In this document: piece after piece, positions 16,086 to 24,280 of the stretch
Layout of the letters: every line of letters starts with the position of its first letter
Position numbering within the stretch: the first letter of the stretch is position 1
Position numbers and translations under genes: made by a program
The notes under the pieces: model-generated
The model's database searches: none
What the model saw: only the letters and a program-made list of their open reading frames with translations
Told to the model about the DNA's origin: nothing
Assembly (NCBI RefSeq): GCF_011601275.1
Contig: NZ_JAAOLY010000018.1
Span: 62,001 to 126,000, forward strand
Reading direction: 5' to 3'
Length of the DNA stretch: 64,000 nucleotides
Source of the DNA: Janthinobacterium lividum
Lineage (GTDB): Bacteria; Pseudomonadota; Gammaproteobacteria; Burkholderiales; Burkholderiaceae_D

Positions 16086-16448
16086 TCACGCGGTGAAATG
16101 GATGGCAGCCGCATCGCGTCCCGCCCAGTCCAGTAGCGCCGCCACCTGCGCCCGCACAGCGGGCCATTCCGCCACCGCTTGCTCCGGGGCATTGAGCATG
16201 GCGCGCACCAGTTGTTCGATGCGCCGGCATTCCTGGCCCAGCGCGGCAAAGCCGAAGGTGGCAGCCGAGCCGGCCACCGCATGCAGCGCGCGGTGCAGCT
16301 CCGTCAACGGTTCCAGACGGGGGCCTTCGCTGTCGCAGCGGCTGCTTGCCTGCGCGATCGCCTGCAACAGCGCCGGCACGCCAGCCGCATATTTTTCATT
16401 CAAGGCGCGCAAACGCGCGCGAAAGTCCGGATCGATCAAGGTTGCCAT
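16086..16448 (-). CDS. Hpt-domain phosphotransfer protein
   Basis: A 120-residue stand-alone histidine phosphotransfer protein from the ATG at 16448. The phosphoacceptor His sits in LHAVAGSAATFGF (the H-x-x-x-G-S-A pattern), within a four-helix bundle. Such proteins relay phosphate between hybrid sensor kinases and response regulators. It starts 22 bases after the upp stop codon on the same strand and is probably co-transcribed with upp. No partner kinase is in the window. Confidence 0.8.
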   Translation of the reverse strand: MATLIDPDFRARLRALNEKYAAGVPALLQAIAQASSRCDSEGPRLEPLTELHRALHAVAGSAATFGFAALGQECRRIEQLVRAMLNAPEQAVAEWPAVRAQVAALLDWAGRDAAAIHFTA

Positions 16449-16470
16449 AGCAATACTCGCCTGACGCGGC

Positions 16471-17121
16471 TTACTTGGTGCCGAAGATGCGGTCGCCGGC
16501 GTCGCCCAGGCCTGGCACGATGTAGGCGTGGTCATCCAGGTGCGAATCGAGCGCGGCGCAGAACATCTTGACGTTCGGATGCGCGTGCTGGAACACGGTC
16601 ACGCCTTCCGGAGCGGCAACCAGGGCCAGGAAGATGATCTGCTCGTCCGTCACGCCGCGCTTTTTCAGCACGTCGACGGCGTACACGGCCGAATTGCCGG
16701 TCGCCACCATCGGATCGCACAGGATAAAGGTGCGCTCATTCAGGTCCGGCAGGCGCACCAGGTATTCCACGGGCATGTGGGTGGCCGGGTCGCGGTACAC
16801 GCCGATGTGGCCCACGCGGGCCGATGGCACCAGATTCAGCAAGCCATCGCTCATGCCGATGCCGGCGCGCAGGATGGGCACGATGGCCAGTTTCTTGCCT
16901 GCGATAACAGGCGCGTCGATGGTGACGAGCGGCGTCTTGATTTCACGCGTCGTCAGCGGCAGGTCGCGCGTGATTTCATAGCCCATCAGCAGGGTGATTT
17001 CCTTGAGCAATTCGCGGAAGGTGCGCGTCGACGTATCGTGCTCGCGCATGTGGCTCAGCTTGTGCTGGATCAATGGGTGATCGGTAATGAACAAATTCGG
17101 GAAGCGTGGGTCTTGTTTCAT
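16471..17121 (-). CDS. upp: Uracil phosphoribosyltransferase
   Basis: A 216-residue enzyme that salvages uracil to UMP using PRPP. Diagnostic segments are present: [20 protein letters not shown] N-terminus, [11 protein letters not shown], the PRPP loop [10 protein letters not shown] and the C-terminal [14 protein letters not shown]. Length matches the bacterial family (208-216). It is followed closely by the Hpt gene. The start ATG is well conserved in position (KQDPRFPNL). Confidence 0.97.
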   Translation of the reverse strand: MKQDPRFPNLFITDHPLIQHKLSHMREHDTSTRTFRELLKEITLLMGYEITRDLPLTTREIKTPLVTIDAPVIAGKKLAIVPILRAGIGMSDGLLNLVPSARVGHIGVYRDPATHMPVEYLVRLPDLNERTFILCDPMVATGNSAVYAVDVLKKRGVTDEQIIFLALVAAPEGVTVFQHAHPNVKMFCAALDSHLDDHAYIVPGLGDAGDRIFGTK

Positions 17122-17267
17122 ATTGTTTTTCTTTCTCTACTGTCTGGCGCGGCGGCAAGCCTGGGCCGCAAGCGCGCTGTGTATCGATAAAATGATGGAT
17201 TGCAGCATTATCCCAGCCCGCAGCTCGCCTGTGGCCGGAATTTTCGAAATAATCGGATTTATTGAAA

Positions 17268-18950
17268 TCAATACTCGCGTAGCGCGCGCGCCAGGATGGC
17301 CTCGCAATCGGTGCCGGCCGGCAAGCGGCCATACGCACCGCCCGGGGCCAGCACCAGGCGCGACTGCAGGAATGCTTGCGCGATGAAGGGCGGCGCATGG
17401 CGCAACAGCAAGGCCGCTTGCACGGCCAGCACGATGCGTTCGGACAATTGTCTGGCACCAAATTCATCCGTCTGCGGTCCGTCAAGGTCAGCCAGCAGAC
17501 GCGCGCGATAGCCAGCAAAGATGGCATCGCCATCGCCGGCCAGCGCCAGCTCGGCCGCCAGGGCGTCGCGCGCGGCCGGCGACTTGCCGAAGGCGCGCAA
17601 GACGTCGAGGCACATGACGTTGCCCGAACCTTCCCAGATCGAATTGACGGGCAGTTCGCGGTACAGGCGCGCCAGCGGCGCGTCTTCCACATAACCGGTG
17701 CCGCCCAGCACCTCCATGGCCTCGAAGCCGAAGCCGGGACCGCGCTTGCAGATCCAGTATTTGCCGGCCGGCGTCAACACACGCGCCAGCATGGCTTGCC
17801 GCGGATCGTCCTTTTCATCGAAACAGCGGGCCAGGCGCAGCGCGAAGGCCGTGGCCGCTTCCGATTCGAGCGCCAGGTCGGCCAGCACGTTTTGCATCAG
17901 GGGCTGCTCGGCCAGCGGCTTGCCGAACACGGCCCGCTGGCGCGCATGGTGCAGCGCCTGCGTCAAGGCGGCGCGCATGATGCCGGTGCTGCCCAGTACG
18001 CAATCGAGGCGCGTATGGCTGGCCATTTCCAGAATCGTGGGTATGCCCCGCCCCGGCTGCCCCACGAGCCAGCCGTAGGCATTCGTGAATTCCACTTCCG
18101 ACGAGGCATTCGAGCGGTTGCCCACTTTATCCTTCAGGCGCTGCACGCGGATGGCGTTGCGGCTGCCGTCGGGCAGGTAACGGGGCAAAAAGAAACAAGA
18201 CAATCCCCCCTCGTCCGCCTGGGCGAGGATCAGATGGGCGTCGCACTGGGGCGCCGAGAAAAACCATTTGTGGCCGACGATGCGCCAGGCGCCGCCGGCC
18301 TCGCCGCCGAACAGGGCTTGCGCTTCGTCCGGCGGCACGGGCACGGCGCGCGTGGTATTGCTGCGCACGTCCGAGCCACCCTGCTTTTCCGTCATGCCCA
18401 TGCCGACCAGCGCGCCCCGCTTCTGCTCGACGGGCAGGGAGCGGGGATCGTATTCGCGCGACAGGATTTTCGGCAGCCAGCGCTGCGCGATCTGCGGCAG
18501 GTCCAGTGCCTGGCGCAAGGCCGGCACCGAGGCATACGTCATCGTCACGGGACATTGCGTACCGTTTTCCACCTGCCCCACTAATAGATAGGCGGCCGCG
18601 CGCGCCACCTGGGCGCCGGGACCGGGCGAAGCCCACGGCGAAGCGTGTGCACCGGCACCCACGAGGATGGCCATCAGTTCATGCCAGGCCGGATGGAACA
18701 GCACCTCGTCGATGCGGCGCCCGGCCCGGTCGAACTGCTGCAGCTCGGGCGTGTGGATATTGGCCTGGCGCGCCAGCGCATAGGTCTCGGCGCGGCCCAG
18801 CCTTTCGCCCAGCGCGTCGAGTTCCTGGAGCGCCGCCCCGCCGCCCTCCCGCAGCAACGCTTCGATCAGCGCCGGGTCGCAGGCGAACAGATTGACGTTT
18901 TCAAACGGCGTGGCCTGGTTGAAAACTTCATGCGTGTCAAAAGCATTCAT
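17268..18950 (-). CDS. aidB: AidB-like acyl-CoA dehydrogenase
   Basis: A 560-residue flavoprotein of the AidB/isovaleryl-CoA dehydrogenase branch, longer than classical acyl-CoA dehydrogenases (~380) because of the extra N- and C-terminal helices. It shows the acyl-CoA dehydrogenase signatures GMTEKQGGSDVRSNTT, GHKWFFSAPQCDAHLIL, the HARQRAVFGKPL helix and GFEAMEVLGGTGYVED, followed by the AidB-typical LPVNSIWEGSGNVMCLDVLR. In E. coli AidB is induced by alkylating agents and protects DNA by an incompletely understood route. No ada or alkB gene is nearby, so the adaptive-response link is by homology only. GGGGGA precedes the start. Confidence 0.85.
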   Translation of the reverse strand: MNAFDTHEVFNQATPFENVNLFACDPALIEALLREGGGAALQELDALGERLGRAETYALARQANIHTPELQQFDRAGRRIDEVLFHPAWHELMAILVGAGAHASPWASPGPGAQVARAAAYLLVGQVENGTQCPVTMTYASVPALRQALDLPQIAQRWLPKILSREYDPRSLPVEQKRGALVGMGMTEKQGGSDVRSNTTRAVPVPPDEAQALFGGEAGGAWRIVGHKWFFSAPQCDAHLILAQADEGGLSCFFLPRYLPDGSRNAIRVQRLKDKVGNRSNASSEVEFTNAYGWLVGQPGRGIPTILEMASHTRLDCVLGSTGIMRAALTQALHHARQRAVFGKPLAEQPLMQNVLADLALESEAATAFALRLARCFDEKDDPRQAMLARVLTPAGKYWICKRGPGFGFEAMEVLGGTGYVEDAPLARLYRELPVNSIWEGSGNVMCLDVLRAFGKSPAARDALAAELALAGDGDAIFAGYRARLLADLDGPQTDEFGARQLSERIVLAVQAALLLRHAPPFIAQAFLQSRLVLAPGGAYGRLPAGTDCEAILARALREY

Positions 18951-19101
18951 GGGGGTCCCCCGCGATTTGTTATCATGGCGCCCTTGCCTGCCGTGGACGC
19001 ACCGTCAACACCGTCTGCCAGCCAGACTAGCGTAAAGCGCATGACGGGGCAAGCGCGCCAGTGGAAGCAAGCGCAGATAAATGTTTCCATGCGGAATGAA
19101 A

Positions 19102-19134
19102 ATGCCTGCGTGCGTCGCGCGGCATGATTTTTTT
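19102..19134 (+). terminator. Terminator-like hairpin in the leader of the PAS-GGDEF-EAL gene
   Basis: ATGCC and GGCAT pair around a GC-rich inner stem (GCG/CGC) and are followed by GA and seven T. It lies 214 bases upstream of the likely start codon of the next gene, inside the 18951-19347 gap, which otherwise shows nothing I recognise. It could be an attenuator for that gene or end an unannotated short transcript. Confidence 0.45.
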
Positions 19135-19347
19135 CATGGAAGGCAGGAATATTTACAAAACCTGAAGCAATGTTGCTCTATTTCATGTAATCGGGTGCTT
19201 TTCAATGATACATTTCGTGTGGATCGCGTTCCGATAGCCGCCCTTTCGGCCCCTATGGCGCGCGTCATGCACGACGCATTCTTTCCGTTGGCGCCCTGCC
19301 CTGCAGCGAGCGCCGGCACTGATAATAAAAAGGTAAAAGCCAGCACG

Positions 19348-21087
19348 ATGTTTTCCAGTACCCCATCCGCCGCCCACCGCGAGGCTCGCCACGAGTTGGA
19401 CAACCTCATGGAAGAGGCAGGCGACGTCGTGTTCCGGCTCGATATGGACGGCCTGATCCTGTTCGCCAGCAAGCGCGCGGCCACCCTGTTTGGCGCACCA
19501 TCGGGCCTGACCGGCCACTTGCTGCTGCCGCTGGCCACGGAAGCGTCGCGCGCGGCGCTGCAGGCGGCACTGGAAGACGCCCTGGCCGAGCCGGGCCGCC
19601 TGGAAGTGCGCCTGCAAACGCCGGACCAGGAAATCTGGTTCGAGCTACGCCTGTCTTCTTATATGAACGCGGCCGGCGTGGCCGAATTGCTGGTGGTCGG
19701 GCGCGACACGTCGGCCCAGCACAATACGGAAGAACGGCTGCGCCACATGGCCACGCACGATGCGCTCACGGGCTTGCCGAACCGCTTGCTGCTGTCGGAC
19801 CGCATCCGCATGGTGATCGCCCAGGCCGCCCGTTCGGGCCAGGGCTTTTCCGTCGCCACCATCGGCCTCGATGGTTTTAAAAAGGTCAACGATGGCCTGG
19901 GCCATCCCGTCGGCGACGCCGTGCTGCGCCTGGCCGCCGCGCGCCTGCGCAAGACCCTGCGCGACAGCGACACCCTGGCGCGCGTGGGCGGCGATGAATT
20001 CGTCGCCGTGCTGCCCGGCAGCGCCACGGACGCACAGATCAAACTGGTGACGGGCCGCCTGCTCGCTACCCTGCAGGCGCCGTTCGAAGTGGACGGCCAC
20101 ACGATCTACGTGGGGGCGTCAGTGGGCGTCTCGATCTATCCGCTGCACGCGGAAGATGAAGTGCGCCTGGTGGCGCTGGCTGATGCGGCCATGTCGCGCG
20201 CCAAGGAAACGGGCAAGGCCCGCTGCCTGGTCTACAGCCCGCGTTTGAACGGCCCGTCGGAACACGACATTTCGCTGGAAGCGGCCATGTTCCACGCCGT
20301 GCGCGAAGGCGAATTCCTGCTCTTTTACCAGCCCATCGTCGATGCGCACACGCGGCAAATCCAGGGTTTCGAAACCCTGATGCGCTGGAAGCACCCGACC
20401 CTGGGCCTGGTGCCGCCCGTGCGCTTCATCCCGATTGCCGAAGCCAATGGCCTGATCAACCTTCTGGGCGCCTGGGCGCTGAAGGCGGCCTGCGTGCAGC
20501 TCAAGCAGTTCCAGGAAGTGGCCAAGCGGCCGTTGTACATCTCCGTCAACATCAGCCCGCGCCAGTTCCGCAACGACAAATTCCTCGACGTACTCGATGA
20601 CGCCATCGCGTTTTCAGGGCTGTCCGGCGAACACCTGGTGCTGGAAATCACGGAAGGCACCTTGATGATCGACCCCGTGCATGCGGAAACCATCCTCGTC
20701 AAGATGACGGAGCGCCGCGCGCGCATCGCCATCGACGATTTCGGCACCGGCTACTCCTCGCTCGCGTATCTGAAGCGCTTCCCCATTTCCGTGCTGAAGA
20801 TCGACCGCACCTTCATCAAGGACTTGCCCGCATCGAGCAAGGATGCGGCCATCTGCAACACCATTCTCGACCTGGCCAAGCATTTGAACCTGTCCGTGGT
20901 GGCCGAAGGCGTGGAGACCGAAGAGCAGATGCACTTCATCGAATCGCGCGGCTGCCAGTACGTGCAAGGCTACCTGACGGGCAAACCGATGCCGGCCCAT
21001 GCCGCGCTGTCGGCCTTGAGCGACAAAACCTATGCGGCGCTGGTGCCTGTGCCGCCTGCCAATGAACCGCGCGGAGGGGGGCAATGA
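19348..21087 (+). CDS. PAS-GGDEF-EAL cyclic-di-GMP protein
   Basis: A 579-residue protein from the ATG at 19348; longer in-frame starts exist upstream but give low-complexity sequence, so the start is uncertain. An N-terminal PAS domain (about 10-130; DVVFRLDMDGLILFASKRAA) is followed by GGDEF (about 135-295) with the intact catalytic loop RVGGDEFVAVLPG. The EAL domain (about 310-555) has ETL in place of EAL (FETLMRW), with the conserved Glu, NISPRQFR, EITEGTLM, DDFGTGYSSL and KIDRTFIK retained. ETL variants can still be active, so both making and degrading c-di-GMP are possible. It overlaps the HDOD gene by ATGA, so the two are coupled. Confidence 0.88.
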   Translation: MFSSTPSAAHREARHELDNLMEEAGDVVFRLDMDGLILFASKRAATLFGAPSGLTGHLLLPLATEASRAALQAALEDALAEPGRLEVRLQTPDQEIWFELRLSSYMNAAGVAELLVVGRDTSAQHNTEERLRHMATHDALTGLPNRLLLSDRIRMVIAQAARSGQGFSVATIGLDGFKKVNDGLGHPVGDAVLRLAAARLRKTLRDSDTLARVGGDEFVAVLPGSATDAQIKLVTGRLLATLQAPFEVDGHTIYVGASVGVSIYPLHAEDEVRLVALADAAMSRAKETGKARCLVYSPRLNGPSEHDISLEAAMFHAVREGEFLLFYQPIVDAHTRQIQGFETLMRWKHPTLGLVPPVRFIPIAEANGLINLLGAWALKAACVQLKQFQEVAKRPLYISVNISPRQFRNDKFLDVLDDAIAFSGLSGEHLVLEITEGTLMIDPVHAETILVKMTERRARIAIDDFGTGYSSLAYLKRFPISVLKIDRTFIKDLPASSKDAAICNTILDLAKHLNLSVVAEGVETEEQMHFIESRGCQYVQGYLTGKPMPAHAALSALSDKTYAALVPVPPANEPRGGGQ

Positions 21088-22580
21088 ATCCAGGTCATTT
21101 CACGGTACCGACACAGCTCGGCAAAAACACCCTGGACCTGCTGTGGGCGCGCACGCGCCAGCAGGGCGACATGCCCGGCTTCGCGAAAGCCATCAGCGCC
21201 ATCCTCGGTGCCATGCGCGGCGAGGATGACCACGAATTCGACATCACGCAAACGGTGCTGTCCGACCCTGTCCTCACGCACAAGGTGCTGCGGCTGGCCA
21301 ACAGCGGCATGTATTCGGCCTTCGGCCAGCGCGTCAACACGGTCTCGAAGGCCGTGCTGGTGCTGGGCATCGACGCCATCGGCCATCTGGCGCTGGGCCT
21401 GAAATTGATCGAGGAATTGTCGCAGGCGTCGCCCGATTCCGTCAGCGCCCACGTGGAAATGGAAAAGGCCGTGCTGGCCGGGATGGTGGCGCAGCAGGTG
21501 GCCACCAGCGCCGGCAGCCTGCAGGCGGAGCAGGCAGTCGTCTGCTCGATGCTGCACACCCTGGGCCGCATGATGGTGACGTTCTACATGACGGACTTCT
21601 GGGCGCGCATGCAGGCGCATGCGGGTCCCGGCAACGAGGCGGCCGCCGCGCGCGAAATCCTCGGCCTGTCGCTGCCGGAAGTGGGCTATGCCACGGCGGC
21701 CCACTGGGGCTTGCCGCAGCACCTGATCAACGGCATGCGTCCGATGGACCCGTCGCCCGACAACGCTCCCGTCAGCGGCGCCGACTGGATGGCGGGCCTG
21801 TCGACGATGGCGGCGCGCTGCGCCGACTCGCTGTGGCACGACGATGCGGCCGGCGCGGCGCAGGTCCACGCGCTGATCGACGATTATGCGGGCACCCTGG
21901 GCATCACGGCGACGGACCTGGTGGTGGCGGTGGACAAGGCCAAGGCGATGGCGGCGGCCGACCTGTCGATCGCGCCCCTGTCGAAACCGGCCGAACGGCG
22001 CGCGCGCCAGCTGGCGTCGACGCGCATGCGCGCCGAAGGCAACCGCGTATTGATCGGCGGCCTGGCCGACCTGCGCGGCGCCATCGGCAGCGCAAGTCCG
22101 GGACAGATGGTCTCGATGGCGCTCGAAACGCTGCACCAGGGCTTCGATTTTTCGCGCTCGGTGGCGTTCGTGCGCAACCACAGGGATCATCTGTATTCGG
22201 CGCGCATCAGCATGGGCGAAGGCATGGCCGACCTACAGGACTTGATGGTGTTTGGCGACGCGTATGAGCCGAACGTCTTCCACGCGGCCCTCAATAGCGA
22301 CCGCGTGATCTTCATCGACAACGCGCGCGACCCGAAATTTGCCGCCAAGCTGCCGCAATGGTGGAAAGCGACGTTGTCCGAAGCGCGCAGCTTCGTCGTG
22401 CTGCCCCTGTCGGCCAACGGCCACCCCACGGGCTTTTTGTACGGCGACTGGGACGACAGCTTCCCGCCGATCCAATTGAACCAGACGGAGTTCAACCTGA
22501 TCAACGATATCCGGGCTTTATTGGTGCAGTCGGTGGAGATGCGGCACCAGCTGGAGCTGGTGGCGAACAAGGTGGCGTGA
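21084..22580 (+). CDS. HDOD and GAF domain signalling protein
   Basis: A 498-residue protein translationally coupled (ATGA) to the c-di-GMP protein. Residues about 20-280 form an HDOD domain: FDITQTVLSDPVLTHKVLRLANS, then VNTVSKAVLVLGIDAIGHLALG and ACSMLHTLGRMM-like helices. HDOD proteins lack the metal-binding His-Asp of HD phosphodiesterases and act as output or scaffold modules. Residues about 330-490 look like a GAF domain (VSMALETLHQGFDFSRSVAFVRN, SFVVLPLSANGHPTGFLYGDW). The pair with GGDEF-EAL suggests joint control of motility, biofilm or a stress output. That is an inference from domain partnership. Confidence 0.82.
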   Translation: MNPGHFTVPTQLGKNTLDLLWARTRQQGDMPGFAKAISAILGAMRGEDDHEFDITQTVLSDPVLTHKVLRLANSGMYSAFGQRVNTVSKAVLVLGIDAIGHLALGLKLIEELSQASPDSVSAHVEMEKAVLAGMVAQQVATSAGSLQAEQAVVCSMLHTLGRMMVTFYMTDFWARMQAHAGPGNEAAAAREILGLSLPEVGYATAAHWGLPQHLINGMRPMDPSPDNAPVSGADWMAGLSTMAARCADSLWHDDAAGAAQVHALIDDYAGTLGITATDLVVAVDKAKAMAAADLSIAPLSKPAERRARQLASTRMRAEGNRVLIGGLADLRGAIGSASPGQMVSMALETLHQGFDFSRSVAFVRNHRDHLYSARISMGEGMADLQDLMVFGDAYEPNVFHAALNSDRVIFIDNARDPKFAAKLPQWWKATLSEARSFVVLPLSANGHPTGFLYGDWDDSFPPIQLNQTEFNLINDIRALLVQSVEMRHQLELVANKVA

Positions 22581-22599
22581 CAGGAAGCGCCAACGATAT

Positions 22600-22641
22600 T
22601 GTCGGATTACGCAGGGCTATGCCCCGCTAATCCGACCTACA
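22600..22641 (-). repeat. REP-like palindrome, copy C
   Basis: GTCGGATTA and TAATCCGAC form the stem with an inner AGGGC/GCCCC-type stem. The variable base pair is A/T here, in contrast to C/G in copies A and B and G/C in D and F. Orientation is opposite to copy D. It starts 19 bases after the HDOD stop codon. Confidence 0.75.
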
Positions 22642-22673
22642 CGCAACACATGACATGGGCCGTGATCAGACGC

Positions 22674-22708
22674 GTAGGTCGGGTTAGCCAGAATGGCGTA
22701 ACCCGACA
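22674..22708 (+). repeat. REP-like palindrome, copy D
   Basis: GTCGGGTTA and TAACCCGAC arms with an inner GCC/GGC stem. It is forward oriented (GTAGGTCGG first). It forms an inverted pair with copy C and a direct pair with copy E. Confidence 0.75.
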
Positions 22709-22735
22709 TCACCGCAACGCATGGCATGGGCCGCG

Positions 22736-22768
22736 AGTCGGATCAGGGTCGCACCCGTCATCCGACAA
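22736..22768 (+). repeat. REP-like palindrome, copy E (diverged)
   Basis: GTCGGAT and ATCCGAC arms around an inner GGGT/ACCC stem, in the same orientation as D. The 24 bases before it (CGCAACGCATGGCATGGGCC and following) nearly repeat the 24 bases before copy D, so D and E look like a duplicated repeat-plus-spacer unit. Confidence 0.65.
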
Positions 22769-22777
22769 CATTTCAAT

Positions 22778-23872
22778 TTACTTCAACTTCGGCGTACTCA
22801 CCGACACATCGCCGCATTGCGCGCGGTGCATCAGGGCGTGGTCGATCAGCACCAGCGCCAGCATGGCTTCGGCGATCGGCGTGGCGCGGATGCCCACGCA
22901 GGGGTCGTGGCGGCCGAACGTTTCCACCATCACGGGGTTGCCTTCTTTGTCGATCGAGCGGCGCGGCGTGCGGATCGACGAGGTCGGCTTGATGGCGATC
23001 GACACGCTGATGTCCTGTCCCGTCGAAATTCCACCGAGCACGCCGCCGGCGTTATTGCCGATAAAGCCTTCCGGCGTCAGTTCGTCGCCGTGCTCGGAAC
23101 CCTTTTGCGCCACCGAGTCGAAACCGGCGCCGATTTCCACGCCTTTCACCGCATTGATGCCCATCATCGCGTAGGCGATGTCGGCGTCGAGCTTGTCGTA
23201 GATGGGTTGGCCCAGGCCGACGGGCACGTTTTGCGCGATCACGTCGATGCGCGCGCCGATGGAATCACCGTCGCGGCGCAGCTGGTCCATGGCCTCTTCC
23301 ATGCGCGCGATCAGGTCCGCGTCATCGCTGGCGGCAAAGAACGGGTTCGCATGCACGTGCTCCCACGACTGGAAAGGCACGGGAATGTCGCCCAGCTGGC
23401 TCATGCAGCCCTTGAAGGTGGTGCCGTACTGCTGCAGCAGCCATTTCTTGGCAATCGCCGCCGCGCCCACCACGGGCGCCGTCAGTCGCGCCGACGAGCG
23501 CCCGCCACCGCGCGGGTCGCGCACGCCGTATTTGTGCCAGTAGGTGTAGTCGGCGTGGCCGGGGCGGAAGCTTTCCGCGATATTGCCGTAATCCTTGCTG
23601 CGCTGGTCTTCATTGCGGATCAGCAGCGCGATGGGCGTACCCGTCGTCACGCCCTGGTACACGCCGGAGAGGATTTCCACCGTATCGGATTCCTGGCGCT
23701 GCGTCACGTGGCGCGACGTGCCCGGCTTGCGGCGGTCCAGCTCGGGCTGGATATCGGCTTCCGACAGGATCAATCCTGGAGGACAGCCATCGATCACGCA
23801 GCCGATGGCCGGACCATGCGATTCGCCGAAAGTGGTAACAGTAAACAGCTTGCCAAAAGAATTGCCGGACAT
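22778..23872 (-). CDS. aroC: Chorismate synthase
   Basis: A 364-residue enzyme making chorismate from EPSP, the last step of the shikimate pathway; it needs reduced FMN. The start at 23872 gives the classic [11 protein letters not shown]-terminus, and longer frames add unrelated residues. Signatures present are [36 protein letters not shown] and the FMN-binding C-terminal [16 protein letters not shown]. It is convergent with the HDOD gene, with the REP-like cluster between them. Confidence 0.97.
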   Translation of the reverse strand: MSGNSFGKLFTVTTFGESHGPAIGCVIDGCPPGLILSEADIQPELDRRKPGTSRHVTQRQESDTVEILSGVYQGVTTGTPIALLIRNEDQRSKDYGNIAESFRPGHADYTYWHKYGVRDPRGGGRSSARLTAPVVGAAAIAKKWLLQQYGTTFKGCMSQLGDIPVPFQSWEHVHANPFFAASDDADLIARMEEAMDQLRRDGDSIGARIDVIAQNVPVGLGQPIYDKLDADIAYAMMGINAVKGVEIGAGFDSVAQKGSEHGDELTPEGFIGNNAGGVLGGISTGQDISVSIAIKPTSSIRTPRRSIDKEGNPVMVETFGRHDPCVGIRATPIAEAMLALVLIDHALMHRAQCGDVSVSTPKLK

Positions 23873-24097
23873 AGTAGGAAGTGTGAGGACTGGAAAACTC
23901 AATTCTACCAGCCTGCGGGGCATGCCATGCCGCTAATGCCGCACCCAGGCCCGATATTGCCCCACCCAAATCGCCATTTTTAAATCCCGCGTATTTTTTC
24001 ATGCAAAAAACACCAGATATGAGTTGCAATAATGCAAAACAAGAAATATTGCTCCACAGAATAGATTTAAAAAAACATTTTGCTTATTAAATAGCTA

Positions 24098-24103
24098 TAT
24101 ACT
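24098..24103 (+). promoter_or_regulatory. Candidate -10 element for the REC-EAL gene
   Basis: TATACT in an AT-rich tract at the expected place upstream of the structured leader. No convincing -35 hexamer is visible, so the call rests on the -10 and context. Transcription would start near 24110, giving a leader of about 170 bases. The AT-rich stretch from 23873 to here shows no gene. Confidence 0.35.
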
Positions 24104-24112
24104 TGGATCAAA

Positions 24113-24280
24113 GCGCACCACACAATGCAGGTTCAAGGCTGCGCCGAGAGCGCGTCACAAATACCCAGGGCTAGGCGCGTTGCCGAAGACAGTACGCAAG
24201 TACGGCGAGGCAACGCAACAACGCCATGGGCTTTTGCGACGCGCTCGTATAAACATCGAGTCATCCTGGAGAAGCTATAC
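24113..24280 (+). ncRNA. Structured 5' leader RNA, candidate cis-regulatory element
   Basis: Perfect complementary arms are visible. GCGCA (24113-24117) pairs with TGCGC (24140-24144). GAGCGCGTC (24148-24156) pairs with GACGCGCTC (24238-24246). Inside that 9-bp helix, CCCA (24164-24167) pairs with TGGG (24227-24230), GGC (24174-24176) with GCC (24223-24225) and GCGTTGCC (24177-24184) with GGCAACGC (24209-24216). The apex is GTAC-GCAA-GTAC, a GNRA tetraloop. CTCG (24244-24247) can alternatively pair with CGAG (24257-24260), breaking the closing helix. GTATA (24247-24251) and TATAC (24276-24280) enclose the GGAG ribosome binding site. The architecture suggests a riboswitch-like switch. I could not match it confidently to the c-di-GMP-I class. 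Confidence 0.5.

Noticed and set aside
24148..24246. Firm call of a c-di-GMP-I (GEMM) riboswitch
   Set aside because: The ACGCAA and GCC pieces are suggestive, but the conserved core and the second hairpin are not in place; kept only as an unassigned structured leader.
24125..24280. Coding extension (52 codons) of the REC-EAL gene upstream of 24281
   Set aside because: The stretch forms nested RNA helices, lacks a ribosome binding site at its start, and the ATG at 24281 has one.
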